Assembly (NCBI RefSeq): GCF_009184865.1
Contig: NZ_CP045096.1
Coordinates: forward strand, 5,270,001 to 5,334,000
Length of the DNA stretch: 64,000 nucleotides
Direction: 5' to 3'
Source of the DNA: Streptomyces phaeolivaceus
Lineage (GTDB): Bacteria; Actinomycetota; Actinomycetes; Streptomycetales; Streptomycetaceae
Made by a program: the position numbers and the translations under genes. Under the pieces are notes generated by a model. That model worked only from the letters and a program-made list of their open reading frames with translations. It made no database searches and had not been told where the DNA came from. Below are positions 47,342-55,439 of the stretch, in pieces; positions within the stretch are counted from its first letter, which is position 1, and each line of letters starts with the position of its first letter.

Positions 47342-50300
47342 ATGAACGCACGGCTGGCCCTGCTCGGCACGGTGGATCCGGGTGTCGCGGAGAGCGAGGT
47401 CTTCCGGCTGGCGCTGCAGCACGCGGTCGGCGAACTCGGTGCCCTCGGCGGGATGATCCACCTCAGGGGGCCCATGTCGGCCCTGCGTCTGGTGTCGGTC
47501 ACCGGTCTGCCGCCCTCCCTCACCCGCCCCTGGGAGATCATCGACCAGGAGGGCCCGCTGCCCCCGGCCCGCGCCCTGCACCAGGGCAGCGGCGTGTGGT
47601 CGCCACTGGGTTCCATGGCCCTCGCCTGGCCCGGCACCGGTCTCGCCGCCCTCCCCGTCTCCAGCCGTGACCGTACGGTCGGCGCGCTCACCGTCCTCAC
47701 CGGCGACCGGGGCGAACCCACCGGCCTGCAGTGGGACTTCCTGCGGGCGGTCGTCGACTGGACCGAGGACCGCATGGCGCAGGCACCGCCGCCGTCCGGC
47801 CCCGCGCAGCCCGAGCCGGGCGGGGAGCGGCTGCGGCAGGCGCTGAAGGAGGTCAGCGTCGGCTCCTGGGACTGGGACATCCGTACCGGCGACCTGATCT
47901 GGGACGAGGCCGCCATGGAGCTGTACGGCACCAGACCGGCCGAGTTCACCGGCGAGATCGAGAACTGGATGCGGATCGTCCACCCCGACGATCTGCCGCC
48001 CACCCTGGCCGCCGCCGAGCGGGCCATCCGGGACCACACCGTGTACGAGGCGGAGTACCGCGTGCGGTGCCTCGACGGCAGCTGGGGTTGGACCCGGGCG
48101 CGCGGCCGGGCCACCTACGACGAGCACGGCGACCCTCAGCGGATGGTCGGCGTCGGCTGGGAGAGCAACGAGTCGCGGTCCGCGCGGGACGCGCTCGGCC
48201 GGGCCCTGCGGCACATGAGCGACGGCTTCCTCTCGGTCGACGACGACTGGCGGATCACCTTCGCCAACCTGGAGGCGGAACGTACCCTCGGTCTCTCCGA
48301 GGAGGAGCTGTACGGGCGGCTGCTGTGGGACCTGCCGGCCGTCCGCGACACCCCCGGCCTGGAGCGCCGCTGCCGGGAGGCCGCCGCCGAGGAGAAGCCC
48401 GCCGGGTTCGACGTCCGTCTGCCCGGGGACGCCCACCTCCCAAGAGACGCCCACCTCCCAAGGGACGCCCACTTCGCCGGGGACGCCCACTTCGCCGGGG
48501 ACGTCCACTTCGCCGGGGACGTCCACTTCGGCGGGGACGCCCGTCCGCCCGACGACGGTCGCCGGTCCGACGACGGTCGCGCGCCGGACGGCGACCGTGT
48601 CTACCACCTGCGGCTGGTGCCCGGTCCGGACGGCCGCACTCTCTACTTCACCGATGTCACCGAGCGGCGGCGGCACGAGGAGGAGCGCCGTGAGGCCGAG
48701 CGGGCCGCCGCCGAGCGGGCCCACCGGATCGCCGCGCTGACCGCCGCGCTCGCCAAGGCCACCACCTCCGAGGACGTCGTCGACGCGGTCGCCCTGCGGG
48801 TGCTGCCGCCGTTCGGTGCCAGCGGCCTGCTCGTCCAGGCCGTCGAGCACGGCCGGCTGCACAACGTCGGCGCGGTCGGCTACTCGCCCGAGTTCATCGA
48901 CCTCGTCAACCACCGTCCGAAGACGCCGTACGGCCCGGCCTGGGACGCCATCGACTCCGGCACCCCGGTCTTCATCTCCTCACCGCAGGAGTACGCCGCC
49001 TATGTGCCCCGCCACGCCGACCTGCCCGTGCGGGCCGGGAAGCAGTCCTGGGCGTTCCTGCCGCTGACCGCGTCCGACCACACCTTCGGCGTGTGTGTCG
49101 TCTCCTTCGACCGGCCGCGCCGCCTCACCGACGAGGAACGCACCCTCCTCACCGCGATCAGCGCGCTCCTCGCCCAGTCCCTGGAACGCGCCCGGCTCTA
49201 CGACCTCGAACACACCCGGTCCCGCGAACTCCAGCGCGCCCTGCTCCCGCAGGACCTGCCCGTCCTCGCCGCCTGCGAGTCCGCCGCCCGCTATCTCCCG
49301 GCGGGGCAGGGCATGGACGTCGGCGGCGACTGGTACGACGTCATCCCGCTCTCCAGCGGACAGGTCGCCCTGGTCGTCGGCGATGTGATGGGCCACGGCC
49401 TGTCCGAGGCCGCCACGATGGGCCGGCTGCGGACCGCCGTGCACACCCTCGCCGACCTCGAACTGCCGCCCGACGAGATCATGAGCCACCTCAACGACAT
49501 CGTCGGCTCCCTGGGCGAGGACTCGTACGTCACCTGCCTGTACGCCCTCTACGACTCCACCACCCAGGTCTGTTCGATCGCCCGCGCCGGGCATCCGCCA
49601 CCGGCCCTGGTCCGCCCCGACGGGACCGTGCGCTTCCCGGAGTGGACCGCCGACCCGCCGCTCGGCGCGGCCGAGCCGCCGTTCGAGACGGTCGAGCTGA
49701 GCGTGCCCGAGGGCAGTCTGCTCGTGCTCTACACCGACGGCCTGGTTGAGTCGGCGAAACGCGGCATGGACGAGGGTCTCGCCGATCTGGCCCGGCTGCT
49801 GCGCACCGCCCACCAGGACGGCACCGCCGCCGACCTGGAACGTCTCTGCGACACCCTCACGCACGGGCTGCTGCCGCCGGGCCACGCGGCGGCGGACGAC
49901 GCGGCCTTCCTCGTCGCCCGCCCGCACGCCCTCACCGACGACCGGATGGCCTCCTGGACGCTGCGCGACGACCCCAGGGCCGCCGGGCAGGCCCGCCGCC
50001 ATGTCCGCGAGCAGCTCGCCGTGTGGGGCCTGGACGAGCTGGCACCCACCACCGAACTCCTCGCCAGCGAACTCGTCGGCAACGTCGTACGGCATGCCAA
50101 GGGCCCCGTGCGGCTGCGGTTGCTGCACGGGGCCGCGCTGGTCTGCGAGGTCTTCGACGGCAGCCTCACCATGCCCCGTATCCGCCGGGCCGGTGACACC
50201 GACGAGGGCGGCCGGGGCCTGCAGCTCATCACCGCCCTCTCCCAGCGTTGGGGCACCCGCTACACCACCACCGGCAAGTGCATCTGGACCGAGCAGTCCC

Positions 50301-50482
50301 TCGCCGGTCCCGGCCCGGACCGGGAGCCGCCCGCCGACCCGTCGGCCCACGCGCTCCTGGTCCCCGACGACTTCGACGGCGATCTGGACTCACTGCCCTT
50401 CGGGGACCTGGACGCGCCGTCCTTCGGGGACCCTCAGGGGCAGGACGGGGACGCCGCCGGCAGCGGGTCGGTCTCGCTGTAG
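47342..50482 (+). CDS. GAF-PAS-PAS-GAF-PP2C-HATPase regulator
   Basis: A 1046-residue partner-switch enzyme. Order: a GAF-like N-terminus (1-145), PAS (about 170-290), a second PAS (about 295-440), GAF (about 465-620), RsbU/SpoIIE phosphatase (about 640-845, GGDWYDVIPL near 660) and an RsbW-like kinase (about 880-995, ELVGNVVRHA, GGRGLQL). The second PAS is interrupted at about 359-401 by seven hexapeptides of the type GDAHFA/GDVHFA from 18-bp DNA repeats. It should control an anti-sigma-factor antagonist in response to redox, light or ligand signals. The last 49 bases overlap the convergent gene at 50434. Confidence 0.92.
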   Translation: MNARLALLGTVDPGVAESEVFRLALQHAVGELGALGGMIHLRGPMSALRLVSVTGLPPSLTRPWEIIDQEGPLPPARALHQGSGVWSPLGSMALAWPGTGLAALPVSSRDRTVGALTVLTGDRGEPTGLQWDFLRAVVDWTEDRMAQAPPPSGPAQPEPGGERLRQALKEVSVGSWDWDIRTGDLIWDEAAMELYGTRPAEFTGEIENWMRIVHPDDLPPTLAAAERAIRDHTVYEAEYRVRCLDGSWGWTRARGRATYDEHGDPQRMVGVGWESNESRSARDALGRALRHMSDGFLSVDDDWRITFANLEAERTLGLSEEELYGRLLWDLPAVRDTPGLERRCREAAAEEKPAGFDVRLPGDAHLPRDAHLPRDAHFAGDAHFAGDVHFAGDVHFGGDARPPDDGRRSDDGRAPDGDRVYHLRLVPGPDGRTLYFTDVTERRRHEEERREAERAAAERAHRIAALTAALAKATTSEDVVDAVALRVLPPFGASGLLVQAVEHGRLHNVGAVGYSPEFIDLVNHRPKTPYGPAWDAIDSGTPVFISSPQEYAAYVPRHADLPVRAGKQSWAFLPLTASDHTFGVCVVSFDRPRRLTDEERTLLTAISALLAQSLERARLYDLEHTRSRELQRALLPQDLPVLAACESAARYLPAGQGMDVGGDWYDVIPLSSGQVALVVGDVMGHGLSEAATMGRLRTAVHTLADLELPPDEIMSHLNDIVGSLGEDSYVTCLYALYDSTTQVCSIARAGHPPPALVRPDGTVRFPEWTADPPLGAAEPPFETVELSVPEGSLLVLYTDGLVESAKRGMDEGLADLARLLRTAHQDGTAADLERLCDTLTHGLLPPGHAAADDAAFLVARPHALTDDRMASWTLRDDPRAAGQARRHVREQLAVWGLDELAPTTELLASELVGNVVRHAKGPVRLRLLHGAALVCEVFDGSLTMPRIRRAGDTDEGGRGLQLITALSQRWGTRYTTTGKCIWTEQSLAGPGPDREPPADPSAHALLVPDDFDGDLDSLPFGDLDAPSFGDPQGQDGDAAGSGSVSL

Positions 50483-50802
50483 ATGTCGGTGTCCTTCATC
50501 CAGCCCCAGGCGCCGTTGTCGGCCTGGGTCCAGATCCAGCGGTTGGGGTGCGGGCCGCCGACGTTGCCGCCGAAGTCGTAACGGCACTTGAACCAGCTGG
50601 GGTTGCTGTACATGTGGCCCACGACTTCGAACGTGTACGGGTTCTTGTAGACGGCCGCCCCGGGCACGTTGTCGCACCACCAGTTGCCGCCGCTCTGCCA
50701 GCAGGGGTTCGCGGCGGACGCCGTGGGCGCGGTGAGCAGGCCGGCGCCGGTGGCGAGCGCGGTGGTGGCGAGCAGGGTGCCGATTCGGCGCGCGATACGC
50801 AT
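50434..50802 (-). CDS. Small secreted Trp-rich SH3-like protein
   Basis: A 122-residue exported protein with signal peptide (RIARRIGTLLATTALATGAG to ASA). The compact domain is rich in Trp and Cys (CWQSGGNWWCDNVPG, WFKCRYDFGG, RWIWTQADNGAWGW), like bacterial SH3 folds of actinomycete secreted proteins. GAGGAAAG precedes the ATG. The 3' end overlaps the phosphatase gene by 49 bases on the opposite strand. It has the same orientation as the next small secreted gene upstream. Confidence 0.8.
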   Translation of the reverse strand: MRIARRIGTLLATTALATGAGLLTAPTASAANPCWQSGGNWWCDNVPGAAVYKNPYTFEVVGHMYSNPSWFKCRYDFGGNVGGPHPNRWIWTQADNGAWGWMKDTDIYSETDPLPAASPSCP

Positions 50803-50834
50803 GGTTGTGGCTCTTTCCTCGACCTGTCGTCCGG

Positions 50835-51254
50835 TCAGCAGTTGCGGAGGGAGTAGACGGGCGCCCAGTTGACGGCGTACACGGCGTTGTCGGCGTTGTA
50901 GGAGGCCAGTTGGTTGCCGCTCGATCCGTGGATGCGGGCGACCGCGCTGCCGGTCTGGCTGTTCTTGGCCTCGCCCCACTCGTTCCAGTTGGAGAGGGAG
51001 TAGCGGGCGCAGTTGTAGAAGTAGAAGACGCGGAACCGGTTGGCCGCCGGGTCCCAGACCGAGGCGCAGAAGTTGCCCGAGCCGCAGACGATGCCGGAGC
51101 CGGGGCTGAGCAGCTCCGAGCGGACGGCCGGTGAGGTGGTCGGGGAGGCGGCGGAGGACGCCGCCTGCGCCGGGCCGGAGGTCAGGACGGAGGACAGCAC
51201 CAGGGCCAGGGTGCCGGCCGCGCCGAGCAGCGAGCGCTTGGTCGTGGGACGCAT
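50835..51254 (-). CDS. Small secreted protein, possibly I36 inhibitor-like
   Basis: A 139-residue exported protein (RPTTKRSLLGAAGTLALVL signal). The mature domain has a Cys pair and repeated aromatic turns (CGSGNFCASVWDPAANRFRV, FYFYNCARYSLSNWNEWG), reminiscent of beta/gamma-crystallin-like or peptidase-inhibitor I36 domains. The final residue is Cys. The stop lies 32 bases before the start of the SH3-like gene, so the two are probably co-transcribed. Confidence 0.75.
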   Translation of the reverse strand: MRPTTKRSLLGAAGTLALVLSSVLTSGPAQAASSAASPTTSPAVRSELLSPGSGIVCGSGNFCASVWDPAANRFRVFYFYNCARYSLSNWNEWGEAKNSQTGSAVARIHGSSGNQLASYNADNAVYAVNWAPVYSLRNC

Positions 51255-51398
51255 GGGTTCGGGTTCCCCCTGTGGGTGTCGAGCGGCCACCGGCCGCCCA
51301 CCCATGCTCACGGCCCCCACCCGCCCCCCACCACAGCTTTCGAACAGGGTCGAATCCCGCAGGTCAGAGCGCGTCGGGGGGTGCCGGGTGGCGGTATG

Positions 51399-52436
51399 TC
51401 AGCGGCTTCGTCCGCCCCGGGCCACGGCCTTCGGCTGCGGGCGGAGTCCGCAGGGCGGGCCTCCTTCGAGGAGGTCGAGGCCGAGGGTGGTGGGGGTGTG
51501 GAGGACGGCGCCGCCGATGCGCCGGCTGGTGAGGAGGCCCGACTCACGGAGTACGGCCACATGGTGGCTGACGGTGGCCGGGCTGAGGCCGACGCGGGCC
51601 GCCAGTTCGCTCGTGGTGCGGCCCTCGGCGACCTCCTCCAGGACGGCGGCGCGGGCCCGGCCGAGCAGCGCGGCGAGGGCCTGCCGGGTGCCGGGGGCGA
51701 CCGACGGCGGGGGCGCCAGCCAGCGCGGGTCGTGGGTCACCGGGTGCACCAGCACCGGCGGCAGCGAACCGTCCTTCAGCACGATCGGACCGGGCCAGCA
51801 GAAGAAGGAGGGGATGATCCGCAGCCCCCGGCCGTCCAGCCGCAGATCGCCCCGCAGATGCGAGCCGGCGATGTGCAGCACCGGCGCCGACCAGCGCACG
51901 CTGGGATGCAGTCCCTCCGCCAGCCCCGCGAACCCGGACCGCAGCAGCGCCCTGGCGGCGACCGACCGCGCCTCGTCGAAGCGGGCCCGGACATGCGTCC
52001 AGTACGGGGCGACGAACCGCTCGTGATGCCGCCTGACCAGACCGGCGAGCCCGCGCAGCGCCTGGGTGTCGCCGTCGGCGAGCGGGCGCGCCCAGCCGGG
52101 CAGCGGGCGGGCGAGGGACAGCTCCGTCAGATCGGTCCGCAGCCGGGCGCGGTCCGTGGCGAGCAGCGCGTCCACGCCCGCGTCGAAGCCGCCGGAGGCG
52201 CCGGCCGGGGTCAGGAAGTCCGCCGAGTAGCCGCGTGGCGGCGCGAGATGACGCAGCCTCGGCAGCTCCGGGTCGAACAGCCCACGGGTCGCCCGCCGCC
52301 AGCGGCCGAACACCAGGGTGCCGTCCCTGTTCTGCAGCAGATGCAGACTGAGCAGCCCCTCCCACAACGGGTCGGGCTCCTCCGCCAGCACCACCCGGGC
52401 CAGATCGTCGTACGTGAAATGGATCCGCAGCCCCAC
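51399..52436 (-). CDS. ArsR-type regulator with large N-terminal domain
   Basis: A 345-residue regulator with a sensor-like N-terminal domain (LRIHFTYDDLARVVLAEEPD onward, resembling DUF5937). A C-terminal ArsR winged helix spans about 255-330 (EGRTTSELAARVGLSPATVS, HHVAVLRESGLLTSRRIGG). There are no metal Cys in the helix, so the effector is not a simple ArsR metal. GTG at 52436 follows GGGGGAG. Its promoter region is occupied by the 17-bp minisatellite. Confidence 0.85.
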   Translation of the reverse strand: MGLRIHFTYDDLARVVLAEEPDPLWEGLLSLHLLQNRDGTLVFGRWRRATRGLFDPELPRLRHLAPPRGYSADFLTPAGASGGFDAGVDALLATDRARLRTDLTELSLARPLPGWARPLADGDTQALRGLAGLVRRHHERFVAPYWTHVRARFDEARSVAARALLRSGFAGLAEGLHPSVRWSAPVLHIAGSHLRGDLRLDGRGLRIIPSFFCWPGPIVLKDGSLPPVLVHPVTHDPRWLAPPPSVAPGTRQALAALLGRARAAVLEEVAEGRTTSELAARVGLSPATVSHHVAVLRESGLLTSRRIGGAVLHTPTTLGLDLLEGGPPCGLRPQPKAVARGGRSR

Positions 52437-52535
52437 CGCTCCGCTCCCCCCAGGTCCGCGTGGCCAGACGTGCGGAACCCCGGGACGCTCGCCGTGGAGG
52501 GGCGGGCGCCCCGGGGTTCGTGCCGGCCGGTCAAC

Positions 52536-52744
52536 CCGTTGAGCCGGTCGGTCCGTTGAGCCGGTCGGTCCGTTGAGCCGGTCGGTCCGTTGAGCCGGTC
52601 GGTCCGTTGAGCCGGTCGGTCCGTTGAGCCGATTAACCCGTCGAGCCGGTCAGCCCGTTGAGCCGGTCAGCCCGTTGAGCCGGTCGGTCCGTCGAGCCGG
52701 TCGGTCGGTCAGTCGGTCGGTCGGTCAGCCGGTCGGTCGGTCAG
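52536..52744. repeat. 17-bp minisatellite, ten units, plus CGGT tetramers
   Basis: CCGTTGAGCCGGTCGGT and close variants occupy 52536-52705 as ten head-to-tail units. The first five are identical and the later ones vary at three positions. A tract of CGGT/CAGC tetramers then runs to 52744. The array fills the gap between two minus-strand genes. No spacer sequences separate the units. Confidence 0.93.
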
Positions 52745-54372
52745 CCGACGTCGCCGATGCGCTCGACGCGCTCGTTGACGCCGTTGCGGAGTTCGCCCAG
52801 GGTCGTGCCGGGCGGGGCCGTCTTCGGGGTGGAGGACCGCGGCTGGGTCTCGTCCGCACAGGTGGTGCCGGAGGACGGGACCTTGAGGTCGACGAGGTAG
52901 TCCACGACCTTGTCCGTCGCACAGGCGCTGCGGCCGAACGCGGTGTGGCCCTCGGCGTCGAACGTCACCAGCGAGGCGTTGTCCAGCTGCCGGGACAGCG
53001 CGACCGCGTCCTGGTACGGGGTGTCCGGGTCACCGGTGGTGCCGAGGACCAGGATGGGCGCCGAGCCCTTGGCCCGGAAGGAGCCGTCGTAGCGGCTGGT
53101 CTTCTCGGCGGGCCACTGGACGCACGCGGTGGCGTGCTGGTGGTCGTAGGTCGGCGGGCCGAACGCCATGGCGGGGCCGAGCAGCGGCGCGTCCTTCGCG
53201 TTCGCCCGCACGTTCCGCTCCAGCTTGCGCAGGCTCTTCGGGTACTCCTTGTCGACGCACTCGACGACCACGTTCGGGCCGAGGAAGTCGAAGCTCGCCG
53301 GGGACGGCGGACGCAGCAGGAACGAGGTGTTGTCCCGGGCCTGCGCCTTCTTCAGCGCCGCGCCGAGCGAGGGCCAGATGACCTTGCCCTCGTTGATGTT
53401 GAACATCAGCCGGTAGACCAGGGTGTAGCCGTTGGCCTTCCCGCCGTTCGCGGTGGTCACGGGGTTGGCGTCGAGGTCCTTCTTCAGCTGCTCGAACGCC
53501 CCGCGCGGGTCCCCGTCGCCGAAGCCGCAGACCGCCGGGTCGGCGGCGCACCAGTCGAGGAAGCGGCCCATGGAGCCGTCCAGCGCCAGGTACTGCGCCC
53601 GGTCGTACTCGTAGGGGCGGTAGGCGTACTTGTACGGGTCGTACGCCCCGTCGAGGGTCAGCGCCCGCACCCGCTCGGGGAACATCGCCGCGTAGACGGT
53701 GCCGATGTACGAGCCGAACGACCGCCCGTAGTACGTCAGTCGCTCCTCGCCGAGGGCCTGGCGCAGCAGGTCGATGTCCCGGGCGACGTACTCCGTGCCG
53801 ACGTACGGCAGCAGGCCGCCCGAGTTGTCCAGACAGGCCTGGTTGAACTCGGCGGCCTCGCGCAGCGCCGGGCCGAAGGCGTCCGGGCCGGGGACGCCCT
53901 TGGCGTCGGTGACGGCCTTGGTGTAGCGGGCGTCGTCGAAGCAGGTGAGCGCCGAACTGCGGCCGACACCGCGGACGTCGTAGCCGAAGACGTCGAACGA
54001 GTCGCGCAGGGCGGCCGGGAGGTCGTCGTAGTTGTTGCGGACGAAGTCCACGCCCGAGTTGCCCGGTCCGCCGGGCTGCATGAAGAGGGTGCCCTTGCGC
54101 TTGGCCGGGTCGGCGGCCTTCTTGCGGACCACGGCGAGGGTGATCTTGGTGCCCTGCGGCTCGCGGTAGTCCAGCGGCACGTCCGCGTTCGCGCACTCGT
54201 AGCCGCCCTGGCAGTCGGTCCAGGCGAGCGTCGGCACGGGCGGCGGCGGGGTCGAGGCCATCGCCTGCGTCGCCGTCGCGGTCCCCGTCGCCGCGAGCAC
54301 GAGCGCGGTCACCGCGGCACCGGCGAGTCTGAGACGTGGGATACGTCTCGGTGTGTCCTGATGCGTGGTCAT
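52741..54372 (-). CDS. Secreted TAP-like alpha/beta-hydrolase peptidase
   Basis: A 543-residue exported serine peptidase of the tripeptidyl-aminopeptidase family (Tap/SlpD/SlpE type). After the signal peptide the core has FMQPGGPGNSGVDF (oxyanion), nucleophile elbow YYGRSFGSYIG (near 216), Asp in LGTTGDPDTP and His in AEGHTAFGRS. It should release short peptides from extracellular protein. A C-terminal TAP-like domain with Cys completes it. AGGGGGGA lies eight bases before the ATG at 54372. The stop lies at the edge of the repeat array. Confidence 0.92.
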   Translation of the reverse strand: MTTHQDTPRRIPRLRLAGAAVTALVLAATGTATATQAMASTPPPPVPTLAWTDCQGGYECANADVPLDYREPQGTKITLAVVRKKAADPAKRKGTLFMQPGGPGNSGVDFVRNNYDDLPAALRDSFDVFGYDVRGVGRSSALTCFDDARYTKAVTDAKGVPGPDAFGPALREAAEFNQACLDNSGGLLPYVGTEYVARDIDLLRQALGEERLTYYGRSFGSYIGTVYAAMFPERVRALTLDGAYDPYKYAYRPYEYDRAQYLALDGSMGRFLDWCAADPAVCGFGDGDPRGAFEQLKKDLDANPVTTANGGKANGYTLVYRLMFNINEGKVIWPSLGAALKKAQARDNTSFLLRPPSPASFDFLGPNVVVECVDKEYPKSLRKLERNVRANAKDAPLLGPAMAFGPPTYDHQHATACVQWPAEKTSRYDGSFRAKGSAPILVLGTTGDPDTPYQDAVALSRQLDNASLVTFDAEGHTAFGRSACATDKVVDYLVDLKVPSSGTTCADETQPRSSTPKTAPPGTTLGELRNGVNERVERIGDVG

Positions 54373-54513
54373 GGGTGTGGTCCCCCCTGGGCGGTCGAAT
54401 CCCCAAGAACCCACTGGTCAAGGTGGGGTCAGGAAATGTCTAACGGAAGAGAGGGGAAAAAGGCCAGAGCGGTGCCACCGTGGCCGGGATTCCATGCAAT
54501 CTCTCCACTACCT

Positions 54514-54551
54514 GACGGTAGTTACCGTCGTCAGTTACCGTGGTCGACGGT
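54514..54551. promoter_or_regulatory. Paired dyads upstream of a secreted-protein gene
   Basis: GACGGTA-GT-TACCGTC (54514-54529) is an exact 7+2+7 palindrome. ACCGT-GGTCG-ACGGT (54537-54551) is a second dyad sharing the ACCGT/ACGGT half-site, about 22 bases on. They lie in the divergent region between the TAP-like gene and the 54607 gene. The bound regulator is unknown. Confidence 0.6.
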
Positions 54552-54606
54552 TCCTTCGTAATCTTGGAGACGCCCAACCCCCCACGATCACGAAGGATCC
54601 GCGCAC

Positions 54607-55113
54607 GTGTCTTCCAAGAACAGCCGCCGTCTCCGGACCGCCGTCCTCGCCGCGGCCGTCGCCGCCGCCGGGCTCGCCCTCGCCGGACCCGCCGCCGCGG
54701 CCACGCCGCAGACCGCCACCACCGTGTCCACGGCGCCGCAGGCGTCCGCCATACCCGTCGACTTCGTCGACCTCGCCACCACCCCGCTCACCGCCGACGG
54801 CGAGAGCCACGAGGTCACCGTCACCTACCGCAACGACTCCGGTGCCGACCGGACCGTAGCCCCGCAGCTCCTCGTGGAGTCGCCGGACGCCGGCCCGTTC
54901 CTCGACCCGGCCACCGTCCGGGTCGAGCGCCGCACCACCGGCGGCTGCTGGGAGGCCGTCGGCCTCGGCAGCCAGACCGGCACCCTCTTCACCGACCTGA
55001 CCACCGCCCGGCGCACCCTGCCGACGGGTGCCACCCTCACCGAGGTCTACCGCGTCACCGTCACCGACCCGACGGCCGAGGGCACCGTCCACCCGAGGAT
55101 CGCCCTCTACTGA
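54607..55113 (+). CDS. Secreted beta-sandwich protein
   Basis: A 168-residue exported protein: signal RRLRTAVLAAAVAAAGLALA, cleaved near PAAAATP, then one Ig/fibronectin-like fold (EVTVTYRNDSGADRTVAPQ, VRVERRTTGGCWEAVG, TEVYRVTVTDPTAEG). There is a single Cys. GAAGGA lies nine bases before the GTG. It may bind or protect a surface component; no family assigned. It is the last ordinary gene before the tRNA fragment. Confidence 0.75.
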   Translation: MSSKNSRRLRTAVLAAAVAAAGLALAGPAAAATPQTATTVSTAPQASAIPVDFVDLATTPLTADGESHEVTVTYRNDSGADRTVAPQLLVESPDAGPFLDPATVRVERRTTGGCWEAVGLGSQTGTLFTDLTTARRTLPTGATLTEVYRVTVTDPTAEGTVHPRIALY

Positions 55114-55149
55114 CCGCGGGCCGTACCGCCCATCGACAAGGGCCGGGCC

Positions 55150-55196
55150 CTGCTCTTCCAAAGCGGGTGTCGCAGGTTCGAATCCTGCCTGAGGCA
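55150..55196 (+). other. tRNA 3'-half fragment, candidate attachment-site scar
   Basis: An anticodon arm CTGCT/AGCGG with loop CTTCCAA (UCC), a 5-base variable region, a canonical T arm (GCAGG-TTCGAAT-CCTGC) and an acceptor 3' strand CTGAGGC are present. The matching 5' acceptor (GCCTCAG) and D arm are absent upstream, so this is not a whole tRNA. Such anticodon-loop-to-3'-end segments are the identity blocks of tRNA-targeting integrases. A tmRNA 3' end is an alternative. It lies exactly where the ordinary genes stop and the defence-like block starts. No integrase gene is in view. Confidence 0.6.
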
Positions 55197-55248
55197 CAGC
55201 GCGTTACCGCTCTGACCTAGGGTCTATCCCTCATGTAGGGCTCCTGAT

Positions 55249-55275
55249 CGGCCTCGGACTCCTCGTCCGGGGCCG
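55249..55275. terminator. Hairpin between the tRNA fragment and the helicase gene
   Basis: An 11-bp stem with one T-G pair (55249-55259 with 55265-55275) and a 5-base loop lies about 165 bases past the helicase stop. The remaining 55276-55439 sequence has no recognised feature. Confidence 0.6.
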
Positions 55276-55439
55276 TTCGTGAGCGGACGGAGAGTTGATC
55301 TCCGAAATCTCTCCAGCGGATAAGCGTCATCCTGCACGACTCCGGACCGGTCTTCTCCGGGCTATCGGGCCCTGGCTTCGCTTAAGGCACCCAAGAAGCG
55401 CGAGCGCGCACGGAAGAATCGGGCTTCTGCCGAAAGTGG

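Noticed and set aside
52536..52744. CRISPR-like array
   Set aside because: The 17-bp units are directly adjacent with no unique spacers, and no cas genes are nearby; it is a minisatellite.
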